Part shown: positions 32,726-42,115 of the stretch, piece after piece | Numbering within the stretch: position 1 is the first letter of the stretch | How the letters are laid out: every line of letters begins with the position of its first letter | NCBI RefSeq assembly: GCF_003347205.1 | Contig: NZ_QQBJ01000001.1 | Coordinates: forward strand, 1-64,000 | Length of the DNA stretch: 64,000 nucleotides | Origin: Mycolicibacterium moriokaense | GTDB taxonomy: Bacteria > Actinomycetota > Actinomycetes > Mycobacteriales > Mycobacteriaceae | Reading direction: 5' to 3' | Notes under the pieces: model-generated | What the model saw: the letters and a program-made list of their open reading frames with translations, nothing else | Told to the model about the DNA's origin: nothing | Databases searched by the model: none | Made by a program: the position numbers and the translations under genes

Positions 32726-34774
32726 TCAGGCGGTGGCCAGCGCGGGCGTTTCGTCGACCTTGACGGCCGGCTTCGCGAACTGCTTGGCGGTGATGACGGC
32801 CAGTGCACCCGCCGCCGTGCCGATGAGGATGGCGATGATGAACCAGAGCAGGTGGCCGATCGCGAAGAACACGAAGATCCCGCCGTGTGGCGCACGCGAG
32901 GTGACGCCGGCCGCCATGCAGATCGCGCCGGTGATGGCGCCGCCGAACATCATCGACGGGATGACCCGGAACGGGTCTGCCGCGGCGAACGGGATAGCCC
33001 CCTCGGAGATGAAGCAGGCGCCCAGAAGCACTGCGGCCCTGCCATTTTCCCGCTCCGGCTCGCTGAACAGCTGGGGCCGGACGAAGGTGGCCAGGGCCAT
33101 CGCCAGCGGCGGCACCATGCCTGCGGCCATCACCGCGGCCATGATCTCGAACGACGCCGTGGTGGCCGCTGTCAGCCCGGCGGTGGCGAATGCGTAGGCC
33201 GCCTTGTTGACCGGCCCGCCAAGGTCGAAGCACATCATCAGGCCGAGGATGACGCCGAGCAGCACAGCCGAGGTGCCCGACATTCCGGACAGCCAGTTGG
33301 TCAGGCCGGTCGTCAGCGCGGCCAACGGGCGGCCGAGAAGCATGAACATCAGGATGCCGACGACGAGCGAGGCGAACAGCGGAATGATGACCACCGGCAT
33401 CAGGCCGCGGAACCATTGGGGCACCGGCCGTTTGCTGATCCACAGCGCGGCGAAACCGGCGATCAGACCGCCGACGATGCCGCCGATGAAGCCCGCGCCG
33501 ACGAAGCCGGCGACGGCGCCTGCGGTGAACCCCGGCGCGATCCCGGGCCGGTCGGCGATGGCGAACGCGATGTAGCCGGCCAGTGCGGGGACCAGGAAGT
33601 TGAATGCCAGGCCACCGAGGCTGAACAGCACGGCGCCGAGGTATTGGGTGAAGCCGCCTGGCGGCAGATTCCACAGCGAGTTGCTCAGCGCGTACATGTG
33701 CGCGAACGAGTCGGTTCCGCCGTCGGGCTTGTTGGCGATCTCGTAGCCGCCGAACAGGAAGCCCAGTGCGATGAGCAGACCGCCCGCCGCGACGAACGGG
33801 ATCATGTAGCTCACACCGGTCAGCAGGATCTGCCGGGTCCTGGTGCCCCAGCCGACACCGCCGGCGGGCCCGACAGCTGCGGGGACATCGGCCCCGGAGC
33901 CCTCGACCCGCGCGGCGTTCGGATTGTCCGCCGCGGCAAGCGCTTCGGCGACCATCTTGGCGGGCTCGTTGATCGCCCGCTTGACGCCGGAGGCGATGAC
34001 GGGCTTGCCCGCGAAGCGGCCCTTGTCCTTGACCCCGACGTCGGTGGCGAAGATGACCGCGTCGGCTCCGGCGATCGTCGACGCGTCCAGCGGGGTGCTG
34101 CCCGACGAGCCCTGCGTCTCGACGTGCAGCGTCACGCCGGCTTCCTTCGCGGCGGCGACCAGGGAGTCGGCGGCCATGTAGGTATGGGCGATGCCGGTCG
34201 GGCACGCGGTGATCGCCACCAGCGTCTTGGGCTTGTCGGCGGCAGGCGCCTCGGCCGCGGCGGGCGGCTTCGACATGTCCGCCGGCACCGCCGGCTTCGG
34301 CTTTTCGCCGGGGTTGAGCACCTCGTCGACCAGGGCGACCACGTCGTCGGCGCTGGACGCGTCGCGCAGCGAGGCGACGAACTCCTTGCGCACCAACGCA
34401 CGGGCCAGGCTCGACAGCAGCTTCATATGCTCGGAGCCCGCGCCTTCGGGCGCCGCGATCAGGAACGCCAGATCTGCGGGGCCGTCGGGGGCGCCGAAGT
34501 CGACCGGCGGCTGCAGCCGGGCGAACCCGATCGAGGCCGTCTCGACGTGTGGCGAGCGGCAGTGCGGGATCGCGATGCCGCCGGGCAGCCCGGTCGCCGA
34601 CTGCTCTTCGCGCGCCAGCGCGGCGGCGACCAGCCCCTCGGCGTCGGTGGTCCGTCCGGCGGCGGCGAGCTGGCCGACCAGCCGGCCGATCACGGCCTGC
34701 TTGTCGGTGCCCGCGTCGACGTCGAGGAGTACGAGCTCGGTGTCGATGATGGGTCGGGAGGCGGTGCTTGTCAT
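32726..34774 (-). CDS. fruA: Fructose-specific PTS enzyme IIABC
   Basis: The 682-residue protein has domain order A-B-C. EIIA, about residues 1-150, has the phospho-His in GGIAIPHCRSP. EIIB, about 175-275, has the phospho-Cys in AITACPTGIAHTYMAA. EIIC, from about 310, has eight to ten membrane spans with GGLLIALGFLFGGYEI and FDLGGPVNKAAYAF. It imports fructose and phosphorylates it, normally to fructose 1-phosphate, the substrate of the adjacent 1-phosphofructokinase. Length and order are usual for actinobacterial FruA. The gene lies 21 bp after fruK. Confidence 0.95.
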   Translation of the reverse strand: MTSTASRPIIDTELVLLDVDAGTDKQAVIGRLVGQLAAAGRTTDAEGLVAAALAREEQSATGLPGGIAIPHCRSPHVETASIGFARLQPPVDFGAPDGPADLAFLIAAPEGAGSEHMKLLSSLARALVRKEFVASLRDASSADDVVALVDEVLNPGEKPKPAVPADMSKPPAAAEAPAADKPKTLVAITACPTGIAHTYMAADSLVAAAKEAGVTLHVETQGSSGSTPLDASTIAGADAVIFATDVGVKDKGRFAGKPVIASGVKRAINEPAKMVAEALAAADNPNAARVEGSGADVPAAVGPAGGVGWGTRTRQILLTGVSYMIPFVAAGGLLIALGFLFGGYEIANKPDGGTDSFAHMYALSNSLWNLPPGGFTQYLGAVLFSLGGLAFNFLVPALAGYIAFAIADRPGIAPGFTAGAVAGFVGAGFIGGIVGGLIAGFAALWISKRPVPQWFRGLMPVVIIPLFASLVVGILMFMLLGRPLAALTTGLTNWLSGMSGTSAVLLGVILGLMMCFDLGGPVNKAAYAFATAGLTAATTASFEIMAAVMAAGMVPPLAMALATFVRPQLFSEPERENGRAAVLLGACFISEGAIPFAAADPFRVIPSMMFGGAITGAICMAAGVTSRAPHGGIFVFFAIGHLLWFIIAILIGTAAGALAVITAKQFAKPAVKVDETPALATA

Positions 34775-34795
34775 GGCGATACCTTCGGTTGGTTG

Positions 34796-35779
34796 TTACG
34801 AACTGGCAGGGTTGGTCACGGGTGAGATCGAGGTGACCCGAACGGCATTCAGGTCGATCTCGGCGGGGGTGGGCAGTGCCGAACCGGGCAGTGCCGCTGC
34901 GGCGCTTCCGTACGCGACAGCCATCTGGAGCCGTTGCGGCGGTTCGGCGCCGCTGACATCGGCGCGGACGTAGCCGGCGAGGCTGGCGTCGCCCGCTCCG
35001 ACGGTGCTGCGGGGCACGATCGGTGGTGGGCTGGCCAGCCAGCCGCCGGTGGAGTTCACCAGCACCGCGCCCGCGGCGCCGAGGGTGGCAAGCACGGCGC
35101 CGACGCCGCGGTCCACCAGCCGCTGCGCCGCCGACACCACCGGCTCCGGGTCGCCCTGGGCCACCGCGGCTTCGAGTGCCTGCGGAGCCAGGCCGATCAC
35201 GCCCGCGAGTTCCTCGGCGTTGGGTTTGATGAGATCTGGTGCGGCGCGATCGAATCCGTTGACCAGTGCGGCCAGCGGCAGATCGGAGGTGTCGATCGCG
35301 ACCTTGCACCGGTACGGGGCGAGCATCGCGACGACGTCGGCATACCAGGTGTCCGGCATGCCCGGCGGCAACGAGCCCGACATCACCACCCAGTCGGCGT
35401 GCTCGGCGTGGCCGACCACCGACCGGGTCAACGCGTCGACGGCGTTGGCGTCCAACTCGGCACCGGGCTCGTTGATCTTCGTTGTGGTGCCGTCCATTTC
35501 GGTGACCGCGATGTTCGTTCGCACCGGCGCCGTGATCGGCACGCAGCGAAACGGCACCCCGATGCCCTGCAGAGCGCTGACCATCGGATCGGTGCCCGCC
35601 GCGGGCAGCAGCGCCACCGCTTCGACGCCGGCGAGGGACAGCGCACGTGCCACGTTGACGCCTTTGCCGCCGGGTTCGGTGGTCACGGAGGTGACCCTGT
35701 GCACAGCACCGCGGGTGAGCGGCGTCGCCAGCGTGACCGTGCGGTCCAGGCTCGGGTTCGGCGTGACGGTGACGATCAT
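34796..35779 (-). CDS. fruK: 1-phosphofructokinase (PfkB family)
   Basis: The 327-residue protein begins MIVTVTPNPSLDRTV, the usual start of FruK, and has PGGKGVNVARALSLAGV and the C-terminal PfkB motif STVGAGDASLAGYV with the catalytic Asp. It phosphorylates fructose 1-phosphate to fructose 1,6-bisphosphate. The ATG at 35779 overlaps the stop of the DeoR-type regulator (ATGA), so this start is preferred. The longer in-frame extension to 36670 runs through the regulator gene and is not used. Confidence 0.95.
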   Translation of the reverse strand: MIVTVTPNPSLDRTVTLATPLTRGAVHRVTSVTTEPGGKGVNVARALSLAGVEAVALLPAAGTDPMVSALQGIGVPFRCVPITAPVRTNIAVTEMDGTTTKINEPGAELDANAVDALTRSVVGHAEHADWVVMSGSLPPGMPDTWYADVVAMLAPYRCKVAIDTSDLPLAALVNGFDRAAPDLIKPNAEELAGVIGLAPQALEAAVAQGDPEPVVSAAQRLVDRGVGAVLATLGAAGAVLVNSTGGWLASPPPIVPRSTVGAGDASLAGYVRADVSGAEPPQRLQMAVAYGSAAAALPGSALPTPAEIDLNAVRVTSISPVTNPASS

Positions 35780-36543
35780 GCGATGACCACCTCGATGTCG
35801 TGCTCGGTGAGCTGGTCGCGGTAGGCACCGCTGAGTTCGGAGTCGGTGATCAGCGCGTCGACGCTGGACAGCGACGCGAAGCTGACGAAGTCCTCGCGTC
35901 CCACCTTCGTGGAATCGGCTACCACCACAACATAATTGGCGCTGGCGATCATCGCCCGCTTGACCGCCGCCTCTTCGCTGTCCGGCGTGGACAGGCCGTG
36001 CCTGACGCTGATGCCGTTGGTGCCGATGAAGGCGATGTCGACGCGCAGTGTGTCGAGCACCCGCAGCACCTGTTCCCCGACCGCGGCCTGGGTGAGGCCG
36101 CGCACGCGGCCGCCGAGCAGCTGCAGCGAGACCGACGGCATCCCGGCGAGTCGGGCGGCGATGGGCACCGAGTTGGTGACGACGTTCAGTTCGCGGTCGG
36201 ACGGCAGCGTGGCCGCGATGCGGCTGGTCGTGGTGCCCGCGTCGAGCAGCACGCTGGCGCCGCTGAGCGGAAAGAACTCCGCGGCCGCGGCGGCGATCGC
36301 ATCCTTGTGGGCGGCGCGGGTGTTCTCCCGCTCGCCCACCCCCGGCTCGACGAGCCGCAGCGTCCGGACCGGTACGGCACCGCCGTGCACCCGCCGCACC
36401 AGGCCGGCCCGATCCAGGACCGCGAGGTCGCGTCGCACCGTCTCGGTGGTGACGTCGTAGGTCTCGGCCAGCTCGGCCACGGACGCGCGGCCCTGGCTGA
36501 TCACCAGCGAGGCGATCGCTTGCTGACGCTCTTCGGCATACAT
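35776..36543 (-). CDS. fruR: DeoR/GlpR-type regulator of the fructose operon
   Basis: The 255-residue protein has an N-terminal DeoR winged helix (YAEERQQAIASLVISQGRASVAELAETYDVTTETVRRDLAVLDRAGLVRRVHGGA) and a C-terminal DeoRC sugar-phosphate sensor domain with SVLLDAGTTT and IGTNGIS. It likely represses fru/pts genes and is released by fructose 1-phosphate, as in related regulators. It is coupled to fruK by a 4-bp overlap and is divergent from ptsI across a region with a clear palindromic operator. The symbol is assigned by context. Confidence 0.85.
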   Translation of the reverse strand: MYAEERQQAIASLVISQGRASVAELAETYDVTTETVRRDLAVLDRAGLVRRVHGGAVPVRTLRLVEPGVGERENTRAAHKDAIAAAAAEFFPLSGASVLLDAGTTTSRIAATLPSDRELNVVTNSVPIAARLAGMPSVSLQLLGGRVRGLTQAAVGEQVLRVLDTLRVDIAFIGTNGISVRHGLSTPDSEEAAVKRAMIASANYVVVVADSTKVGREDFVSFASLSSVDALITDSELSGAYRDQLTEHDIEVVIA

Positions 36544-36555
36544 GGCACTCCGTCG

Positions 36556-36657
36556 TTGACAGGTTGGTGTGGTTATAGACCCGGATTGATGTTGATATGT
36601 GTTGTTTTACTCTTGAATGTGTTGACTTGTCAACGGTTGGTTTGTAATCTGCTTCAC
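36556..36657. promoter_or_regulatory. Divergent fruR/ptsI control region with palindromic operator and leaderless ptsI promoter
   Basis: GTTGACTTGTCAAC (36621-36634) is a perfect 14-bp palindrome. Its TTGACT (36622-36627) also serves as the -35 of ptsI, followed after 17 bp by TAATCT (36645-36650) as -10. This puts the start of transcription at or next to the A of the ATG at 36658, which means a leaderless mRNA. Further TGTTG-type half-sites occur at about 36590-36605 and CGTTGACAGG at 36554-36563 on the fruR side. A DeoR-type repressor bound here would control both directions. Confidence 0.7.
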
Positions 36658-38373
36658 ATGACCGCTTCATCCCCGCTCACGTCACAGCCCACCGACCGCG
36701 GGCCCGCGCCCGGCACGGTCCTGCACGGAGTCCCGGTCGTCGCCGGCGTCGCGCACGGGCCGGTCATCCGGCCGGGGCGGCTACCGCTGCTCGACGATGT
36801 GGACTCCGCGCCCGAGGTGGACGAGCACGACCGCCTCGCGGAGGCCGCCCGGTTCACCTCGGCCGCCAACGCCGTCGCCACCCGACTGCGCGACCGTGCG
36901 ACCCACGCGACCGGGGCGGCCTCGGAGGTGTTGGCCGCGACGGCCACGCTCGCGCAGGACCGGGCCTGGCTGGGCGCCGCCGAGAAACTGATCAACGCAG
37001 GTGCGCCCCCGGCTCGCGCCGTGGTGGCCGCCGTCGACCAGTTCGTCGACCTGTTCACCCAGCTCGGTGGCTTGATGGCCGAGCGCGTCACTGATCTTCG
37101 CGACATCCGCGACCGCGTCATCGCCGAGTTGGCCGGGTTGCCCGAGCCCGGCGTGCCGCTGCCGGATGTCCCGTCGGTTCTGCTGGCCGACGACCTTGCT
37201 CCGGCCGACACCGCTGGGCTGGATCCGACCCTCGTCATCGCGCTGGCCACCACGCTGGGCGGCCCGACAAGCCACACCGCGATCATCGCCCGCCAACTCG
37301 GCCTGCCCTGCGTGGTGGCCGTCGAGGGGCTGGACGCGGTCGGCGCGGGCGCCATCGTCCTCGTCGACGGCACCCGCGGATCGGTCACGGTCGGGCCGGA
37401 TCCGGCCGTCGCCGCCGATGCGGTGGCGGCCGCCAGGCGGGAGGCCGAGCTCGCGGCGGGCTGGAGCGGTCCCGGCGCCACCGCCGACGGCCATCCGGTC
37501 GCCATCCTCGCCAACGTCCAGGACGGCGCCGCCGCCCGCAGTGCCCGCGAGACCCCCGCCGAGGGGGTCGGGTTGTTCCGCACCGAGCTGTGCTTCCTCA
37601 ACCGCGACACCGAACCGTCCGTCGACGAGCAGGCCGAGATCTACGGCGAGGTGCTGACGGCCTTCGCCGGGCACAAGGTGGTGATCAGGACACTGGACGC
37701 CGGATCGGACAAGCCGCTGAAGTTCGCCGGGCACCCCGAGGAGGCCAACCCGGCACTCGGTGTCCGTGGCATCCGCATCGCCGAGGGAAACCCCGGGCTG
37801 CTCGCACACCAGCTCGACGCGATCGCCGCCGCGGCCGAGAGCACCGGAAACGCTCCGTGGGTGATGGCCCCGATGATCGCCACCGCCGACGAGGCGCAAC
37901 GCTTTGCCGCCCACGTCCGTTCGCGTGGCCTGACGCCGGGCGTGATGATCGAGGTGCCCGCCGCGGCGCTGCTGGCCGACAAGATCCTCGAGCATGTCGA
38001 TTTTCTGTCGATCGGCACCAACGACCTTGCGCAGTACACAATGGCGGCCGACCGCATGTCGGCCGAACTCGCGACGCTGACCGATCCCTGGCAGCCCGCG
38101 GTGCTCGCACTGGTCGCGACGGCGGTGCGTGCGGGCGCGGCGGTGGACAAGCCGGTCGGCGTGTGCGGAGAGGCGGCGGCGGACCCACTGCTGGCGTGCG
38201 TGCTGGCGGGGATGGGCGTGACCTCGCTGTCGGCCGCAGCAGCGGCGGTCAACGGCGTCGGCGCGAAGCTCTCGCAGGTGACGCTGCAGCAATGCCACGA
38301 GGCGGCCGACGCCGTGCTCGCGACCGGAAGCGCCGGACAGGCGCGGGCGGCCGCGATGGCGGTCCTCGACTAG
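36658..38373 (+). CDS. ptsI: PTS enzyme I (PEP-protein phosphotransferase)
   Basis: The 571-residue protein has the N-terminal phospho-His domain with GGPTSHTAIIARQLGLPCVV (active His in SHTAII) and the PEP-binding TIM barrel with EGVGLFRTELCFLNRD, SIGTNDLAQYTMAADR and VGVCGEAAADP (catalytic Cys). It starts the PTS phosphate relay and hands phosphate to HPr. The ATG at 36658 fits a leaderless start from a well-spaced promoter that overlaps the DeoR-type operator. It is divergent from the fruR-fruK-fruA-ptsH operon. Confidence 0.95.
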   Translation: MTASSPLTSQPTDRGPAPGTVLHGVPVVAGVAHGPVIRPGRLPLLDDVDSAPEVDEHDRLAEAARFTSAANAVATRLRDRATHATGAASEVLAATATLAQDRAWLGAAEKLINAGAPPARAVVAAVDQFVDLFTQLGGLMAERVTDLRDIRDRVIAELAGLPEPGVPLPDVPSVLLADDLAPADTAGLDPTLVIALATTLGGPTSHTAIIARQLGLPCVVAVEGLDAVGAGAIVLVDGTRGSVTVGPDPAVAADAVAAARREAELAAGWSGPGATADGHPVAILANVQDGAAARSARETPAEGVGLFRTELCFLNRDTEPSVDEQAEIYGEVLTAFAGHKVVIRTLDAGSDKPLKFAGHPEEANPALGVRGIRIAEGNPGLLAHQLDAIAAAAESTGNAPWVMAPMIATADEAQRFAAHVRSRGLTPGVMIEVPAAALLADKILEHVDFLSIGTNDLAQYTMAADRMSAELATLTDPWQPAVLALVATAVRAGAAVDKPVGVCGEAAADPLLACVLAGMGVTSLSAAAAAVNGVGAKLSQVTLQQCHEAADAVLATGSAGQARAAAMAVLD

Positions 38374-38386
38374 CGCGGGAATTAAT

Positions 38387-38400
38387 CGGACCGCGGTCCG
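38387..38400. promoter_or_regulatory. 14-bp palindrome upstream of pirin gene
   Basis: CGGACCGCGGTCCG is a perfect palindrome lying 13 bp before the pirin start and directly after ptsI. Flanking bases AAT/GTT extend the symmetry weakly. Its place over the expected promoter suggests an operator, perhaps for a TetR-type regulator. No cognate regulator can be named. Confidence 0.5.
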
Positions 38401-38412
38401 GTTATTGCGGGC

Positions 38413-39384
38413 ATGCCTGCTATCACCGCTGACACATTGACATTGCCGCGGCTCTCAGCGCCCGCGGCCGCCGACACCGAGCGGCCCGTCCGTTCGATCA
38501 CCACCGGCCCGCACGCCTACGAGGGCGAGGGCTTCCCCGTGGTGCGCGCCTTCGCCGGCGTGAGCGCCGCCGACCTCGACCCGTTCGTGCACATGGATCA
38601 GATGGGCGAGGTGGAATACCAGCCCGGCGAACCCAGGGGTACCGACTGGCACCCGCACCGCGGCTTCGAAACCGTCACCTACATGATCGACGGCCGCTTC
38701 GCCCACCAGGACAGCCACGGCGGTGGCGGCCTGATCACCGACGGCGCCACGCAGTGGATGACCGCGGGCTCGGGCATCCTGCACATCGAGACGCCACCGG
38801 CAGAACTCGTCGAGAGCGGCGGCGTCTTCCACGGCATCCAGCTCTGGGTGAACCTGCCGGGCAAGGACAAGTTCGCGGCGCCGAAGTATCAGGCCATCGA
38901 GGGCAACCACGTCAAGCTGCTGTCGTCGGACGACGGCGGGGCGCTGGTCCGCGTCATCGCCGGCGACGTCGACGGGCAAGCCGGTCCGGGTTCGACGTAC
39001 ACCCCGATCACGCTGGCGCACAGCACCATTGAGCCCGGAGCCCGGCTGAGCCTGCCGTGGAACCGCGACTTCAACGCGCTGGTGTACGTGCTGTCCGGCC
39101 GCGGCTCCGTCGGTCCGGTGGGACACCCGATCCACGAGGGCCAGCTCGCGGTGTTCGGGCCCGGCGACCGGATCACGGTGGCTGCCGAGCCGACGCAGGA
39201 GTCGCGGCGGCCCGCGATGGAGGTGCTGGTCCTCGGCGGCAAGCCGATCCGCGAGCCCGTGTTCGCCTACGGCCCGTTCGTGATGAACTCCAAGGCCGAA
39301 CTGGTGGCCGCCCTCGAGGACTACAACGCGGGCAAGTTCGGCACCATCCCGCCGAATGCCTTGATGCCGCACCGGGTTCGGTGA
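38413..39384 (+). CDS. Pirin family protein
   Basis: The 323-residue bicupin has TDWHPHRGFETVTYMIDGRFAHQDSHGGGG and WMTAGSGILHIETPP, which supply the conserved metal ligands of the N-terminal cupin. A C-terminal cupin with NALVYVLSGRGSVG follows. This closely follows the canonical YhhW/pirin pattern, more so than the pirin at 5213-6184. Activity may be quercetinase-like, or the protein may be a redox-sensitive regulator. It follows ptsI by 39 bp with a palindrome between them, so it probably has its own control. Confidence 0.85.
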   Translation: MPAITADTLTLPRLSAPAAADTERPVRSITTGPHAYEGEGFPVVRAFAGVSAADLDPFVHMDQMGEVEYQPGEPRGTDWHPHRGFETVTYMIDGRFAHQDSHGGGGLITDGATQWMTAGSGILHIETPPAELVESGGVFHGIQLWVNLPGKDKFAAPKYQAIEGNHVKLLSSDDGGALVRVIAGDVDGQAGPGSTYTPITLAHSTIEPGARLSLPWNRDFNALVYVLSGRGSVGPVGHPIHEGQLAVFGPGDRITVAAEPTQESRRPAMEVLVLGGKPIREPVFAYGPFVMNSKAELVAALEDYNAGKFGTIPPNALMPHRVR

Positions 39385-39393
39385 CGGGGCCCG

Positions 39394-41556
39394 CTATCGG
39401 TGGGCGAGATGGACGTCCACCGGATGCGGGTACACCAACTCCAGTTCGCCGATCGCCGCCGCCGCCGTCACCAACGGCATTGCGGCGGCGATCGCCATGT
39501 CGTCTCCGCTCGATTCGGCGCGCAGGGCGATGACGAACTGCTCGCCGATCGGCGTCCAGTCCCGGCCGGTGCCCAACGTGCCGGCCAGCCGGTCCCGGAT
39601 GGCGTTGGTGTGCGACTCCACCACCTCCCGGACCTGCGGATAGGTGCCCAGCGGCGGCGGGGTGGGGATGTCCATGATCAGGTCCGCGGCCGCGCGCACC
39701 CGGATCGCCCTGTTGAAGGCGCGAACGATCGGCCCGCGGAAGTCGGTGTCGCCGCCACCCTCGGAAAGATATTGGCGCACAGCGTCATCGGCCACCCTGG
39801 TGGACGCGATCGCGTCCTGGCTCAGGATGGCCAACTTGTCGGAGATCTCCTCGGTGGCACCGCGAGTGATCCGGTGTACCGCCGTCTCGAGGTATGTCGC
39901 AAACACGCTGCGGGCCGACTCGACCGCGGTCTCCGCGGAGGCGGTCGCACCGCGCGGCCACAGCAGCAGCGACACCACCATCCCGACCAGCGCGCCGACC
40001 ACGACGTCCTCGACCCGGATCAGGCCCACGCTCCATCCGGTCGGCACGATCAGGTTGAAGAAGATCAGCACCATCATCGTGAACGCCGCCTGGCCCGCGG
40101 CGAACGACGCGATCTCGGGCACGAACGCCGAGCCGAACACCACCACCGGCAGCAGGATCCACAACACCACCGGGTCGACGCCGACGACGCTGATCAGCGC
40201 GGCGCCCAGCACGAAGCCGATGGCCGTGCCGACGACGGCGCGCAGGGTCTTGGTGCCGGTGGTCAGCGCGCTGCTGCGCAACACCGACAACGCGCCGAGC
40301 ACCACCCAGAAGCCGTGTTCCACCGGGAAGATGTGGGTCACCGCGACGGCGAGCGCCAGACCGAGGCCGGTGCGCAGGGCGTTGCGCACCGCGACCGACT
40401 TGCCAACGAGGAATCCCGACGTCGTCGACGCGATCGACGTCGTCGCCGGGATCAGCCGGTCGGTCGCGGTGGTGGTGGGCAGGCGTAGCCCGAGCGCCCT
40501 TGCCCAGACCGGCCGCGCGTCGGCGGCGGCGGCCGCCGCGATCACCCGCCCGGTCGCCCCAATGGTGGCCGCGATCGTCCTGCGGTTCAGCAGTGCGCGG
40601 CCGATCGTCACCGCGGCGGCGTCGTCGGGCGCGGCGAGGATCCGCTCGACGTCTGTCCGATAGCGGCCCCGGGCGACCGACCGCAGATGGATGAGCGCGG
40701 CCTCCAGATTCGCCCGCGCCGTGGTGCGCTCGGCGACCCGCGTCGCTCGCAGCACCGCGGCCGAACAGCGGAGCACTCGGATGCCGGGGTCGGCCATGTC
40801 CCTCAGCGCGGGCCCGGCCTCGTCGCCGACCCGGTCGGCAAGCCATTCGAGGTCCTCGACCACCCGCACCAGCGCCCGGCTGCCCGCCGACAACCCGACG
40901 GGCCGAAAGTCTGCGCCCAGAAAGTTCTCCCGCAGCGCCAGCATCGCGGCCACCACGTCGTCGCGGCTGGCCTTGCCCTCCAGCCGGTCGGCGAGCGTGG
41001 CCACCGCGGTGGCCGCATGCCTGCGCAGTTCTCCGTAGTGGCGGGGCGGCAGCACGAACAGCGCGGCCGGAACGCAGATCGCCAGCGCAATCGCCCAGCC
41101 GAACAGCCTCTCGTCGATCGGGCCGGGCGGCGTGCACGCGGGCAGCACGAAGGTCAGCAGCGTGGGCCGCTGCCCGGCGGCGATCGTTTCGCTGAGCACT
41201 CCGGAGAACGTCACCGCGACGCCCAGCAGGAACATCAGCGTGACGGCCAGCCAGGCGTGCGGCGAGACCAGGGTGCCCAGCGTGATCAGCACCGCGCCGT
41301 TGATGCCCAGCCCCGCGTAGGCCACGGCGCGGGTCTGCCGATTGCCGGGGAAGTTCGCGAGCACCAGCAGCGCGAACGACCCGAAGAGCGTGAACAGCGG
41401 CGTCTGGGTGTTGGCCGCGACGGCGAAGCTCACCGCCGCCGCCAGCGGCACGATCACCGCCCCGCGCACCGCCCGGCGCAACGCATCGAATTCAGGGTCG
41501 CGCGTGCGGATGCGGCCGGCAGCCCGGCGCAGCACGCCGGCCGGCGGGTCAGTCAT
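39394..41556 (-). CDS. FUSC family (aromatic acid exporter/YccS-like) membrane protein
   Basis: The 720-residue protein has two blocks of transmembrane helices, about residues 25-165 and 365-520. The second reads VRNALRTGLGLALAVAVTHIFPVEHGFWVVLGALSVLRSSALTTGTKTL, the FUSC signature. Cytosolic helical regions follow each block. Family members such as AaeB and YccS are thought to export aromatic acids or support the envelope. The ATG at 41556 overlaps the TetR stop by 8 bp, so the regulator and transporter are translated together, which suggests that the TetR controls export. Confidence 0.8.
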   Translation of the reverse strand: MTDPPAGVLRRAAGRIRTRDPEFDALRRAVRGAVIVPLAAAVSFAVAANTQTPLFTLFGSFALLVLANFPGNRQTRAVAYAGLGINGAVLITLGTLVSPHAWLAVTLMFLLGVAVTFSGVLSETIAAGQRPTLLTFVLPACTPPGPIDERLFGWAIALAICVPAALFVLPPRHYGELRRHAATAVATLADRLEGKASRDDVVAAMLALRENFLGADFRPVGLSAGSRALVRVVEDLEWLADRVGDEAGPALRDMADPGIRVLRCSAAVLRATRVAERTTARANLEAALIHLRSVARGRYRTDVERILAAPDDAAAVTIGRALLNRRTIAATIGATGRVIAAAAAADARPVWARALGLRLPTTTATDRLIPATTSIASTTSGFLVGKSVAVRNALRTGLGLALAVAVTHIFPVEHGFWVVLGALSVLRSSALTTGTKTLRAVVGTAIGFVLGAALISVVGVDPVVLWILLPVVVFGSAFVPEIASFAAGQAAFTMMVLIFFNLIVPTGWSVGLIRVEDVVVGALVGMVVSLLLWPRGATASAETAVESARSVFATYLETAVHRITRGATEEISDKLAILSQDAIASTRVADDAVRQYLSEGGGDTDFRGPIVRAFNRAIRVRAAADLIMDIPTPPPLGTYPQVREVVESHTNAIRDRLAGTLGTGRDWTPIGEQFVIALRAESSGDDMAIAAAMPLVTAAAAIGELELVYPHPVDVHLAHR

Positions 41557-42115
41557 CCGTGGGAACGGAGGCGAAGCGCCCGCTGTCGAGTGCGTCGGTG
41601 AGCTGCTTGGCGATCCACGCCAACGCCGCTTTGTCGCGCGGCAGCGTGGCCTGCTCGTGTCCGACCAACAGGTAAACGGCCCAGCGCGCGAACATCTGGG
41701 CCTGGTGATGGCTGCCCAGGATCTCCAGCGCCGATGAGTACATGATGTCGAAGCGCAGCTGATCGACCTGCAGTTGAAGGTCGTAGACCTCGGGGTCGAT
41801 GGAGCTCCACACCCGGATGGCGGCCTCGGCGCCGTGCGGCAATTCAAGGCCGATCTGAATCAGGCTGTCGATCCGGCGGCGCGGGTCCGGCTCGCTCTTG
41901 GCGAACTCGATGACCAGGACCGTGCGCTCCTTCATCCAGTTCTCGACGAGCTCGCGGGTGTAGGCGGGCCAGCCCGGAAAGTAGTGGTAGAACGATCCGG
42001 TCGTGACGCCCAGGCGATTGCACACCTCGGCGAGCTTCAGCCCGCCGTAGCCGAGGTCGGAGAGCACGTCGAGGCCCGTCTCGAAGTAAGCCTCGCGCGA
42101 AACGACGCCCGCCAT
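41549..42115 (-). CDS. TetR-type regulator of the FUSC gene
   Basis: The 188-residue protein has a TetR helix-turn-helix at the N-terminus (GYGGLKLAEVCNRLGVTTGSFYHYF, with the usual Tyr-His-Tyr-Phe end) and a helical sensor domain. It overlaps the FUSC transporter gene by 8 bp. The intergenic region toward the divergent TetR at 42286 holds symmetric sequences where it could act. The ligand is unknown; an aromatic acid is a guess from the transporter family. Confidence 0.8.
   Translation of the reverse strand: MAGVVSREAYFETGLDVLSDLGYGGLKLAEVCNRLGVTTGSFYHYFPGWPAYTRELVENWMKERTVLVIEFAKSEPDPRRRIDSLIQIGLELPHGAEAAIRVWSSIDPEVYDLQLQVDQLRFDIMYSSALEILGSHHQAQMFARWAVYLLVGHEQATLPRDKAALAWIAKQLTDALDSGRFASVPTDD

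Noticed and set aside
32472-35828. Very long (over 1100 codons) minus-strand frame across ptsH, fruA and fruK
   Set aside because: It is Arg/Gly-rich, out of frame with three recognisable PTS genes, and shows no domain.
35780-36670. Long N-terminal extension of fruK
   Set aside because: It runs in the wrong frame through the DeoR-type regulator; the ATG at 35779 gives the standard FruK start.
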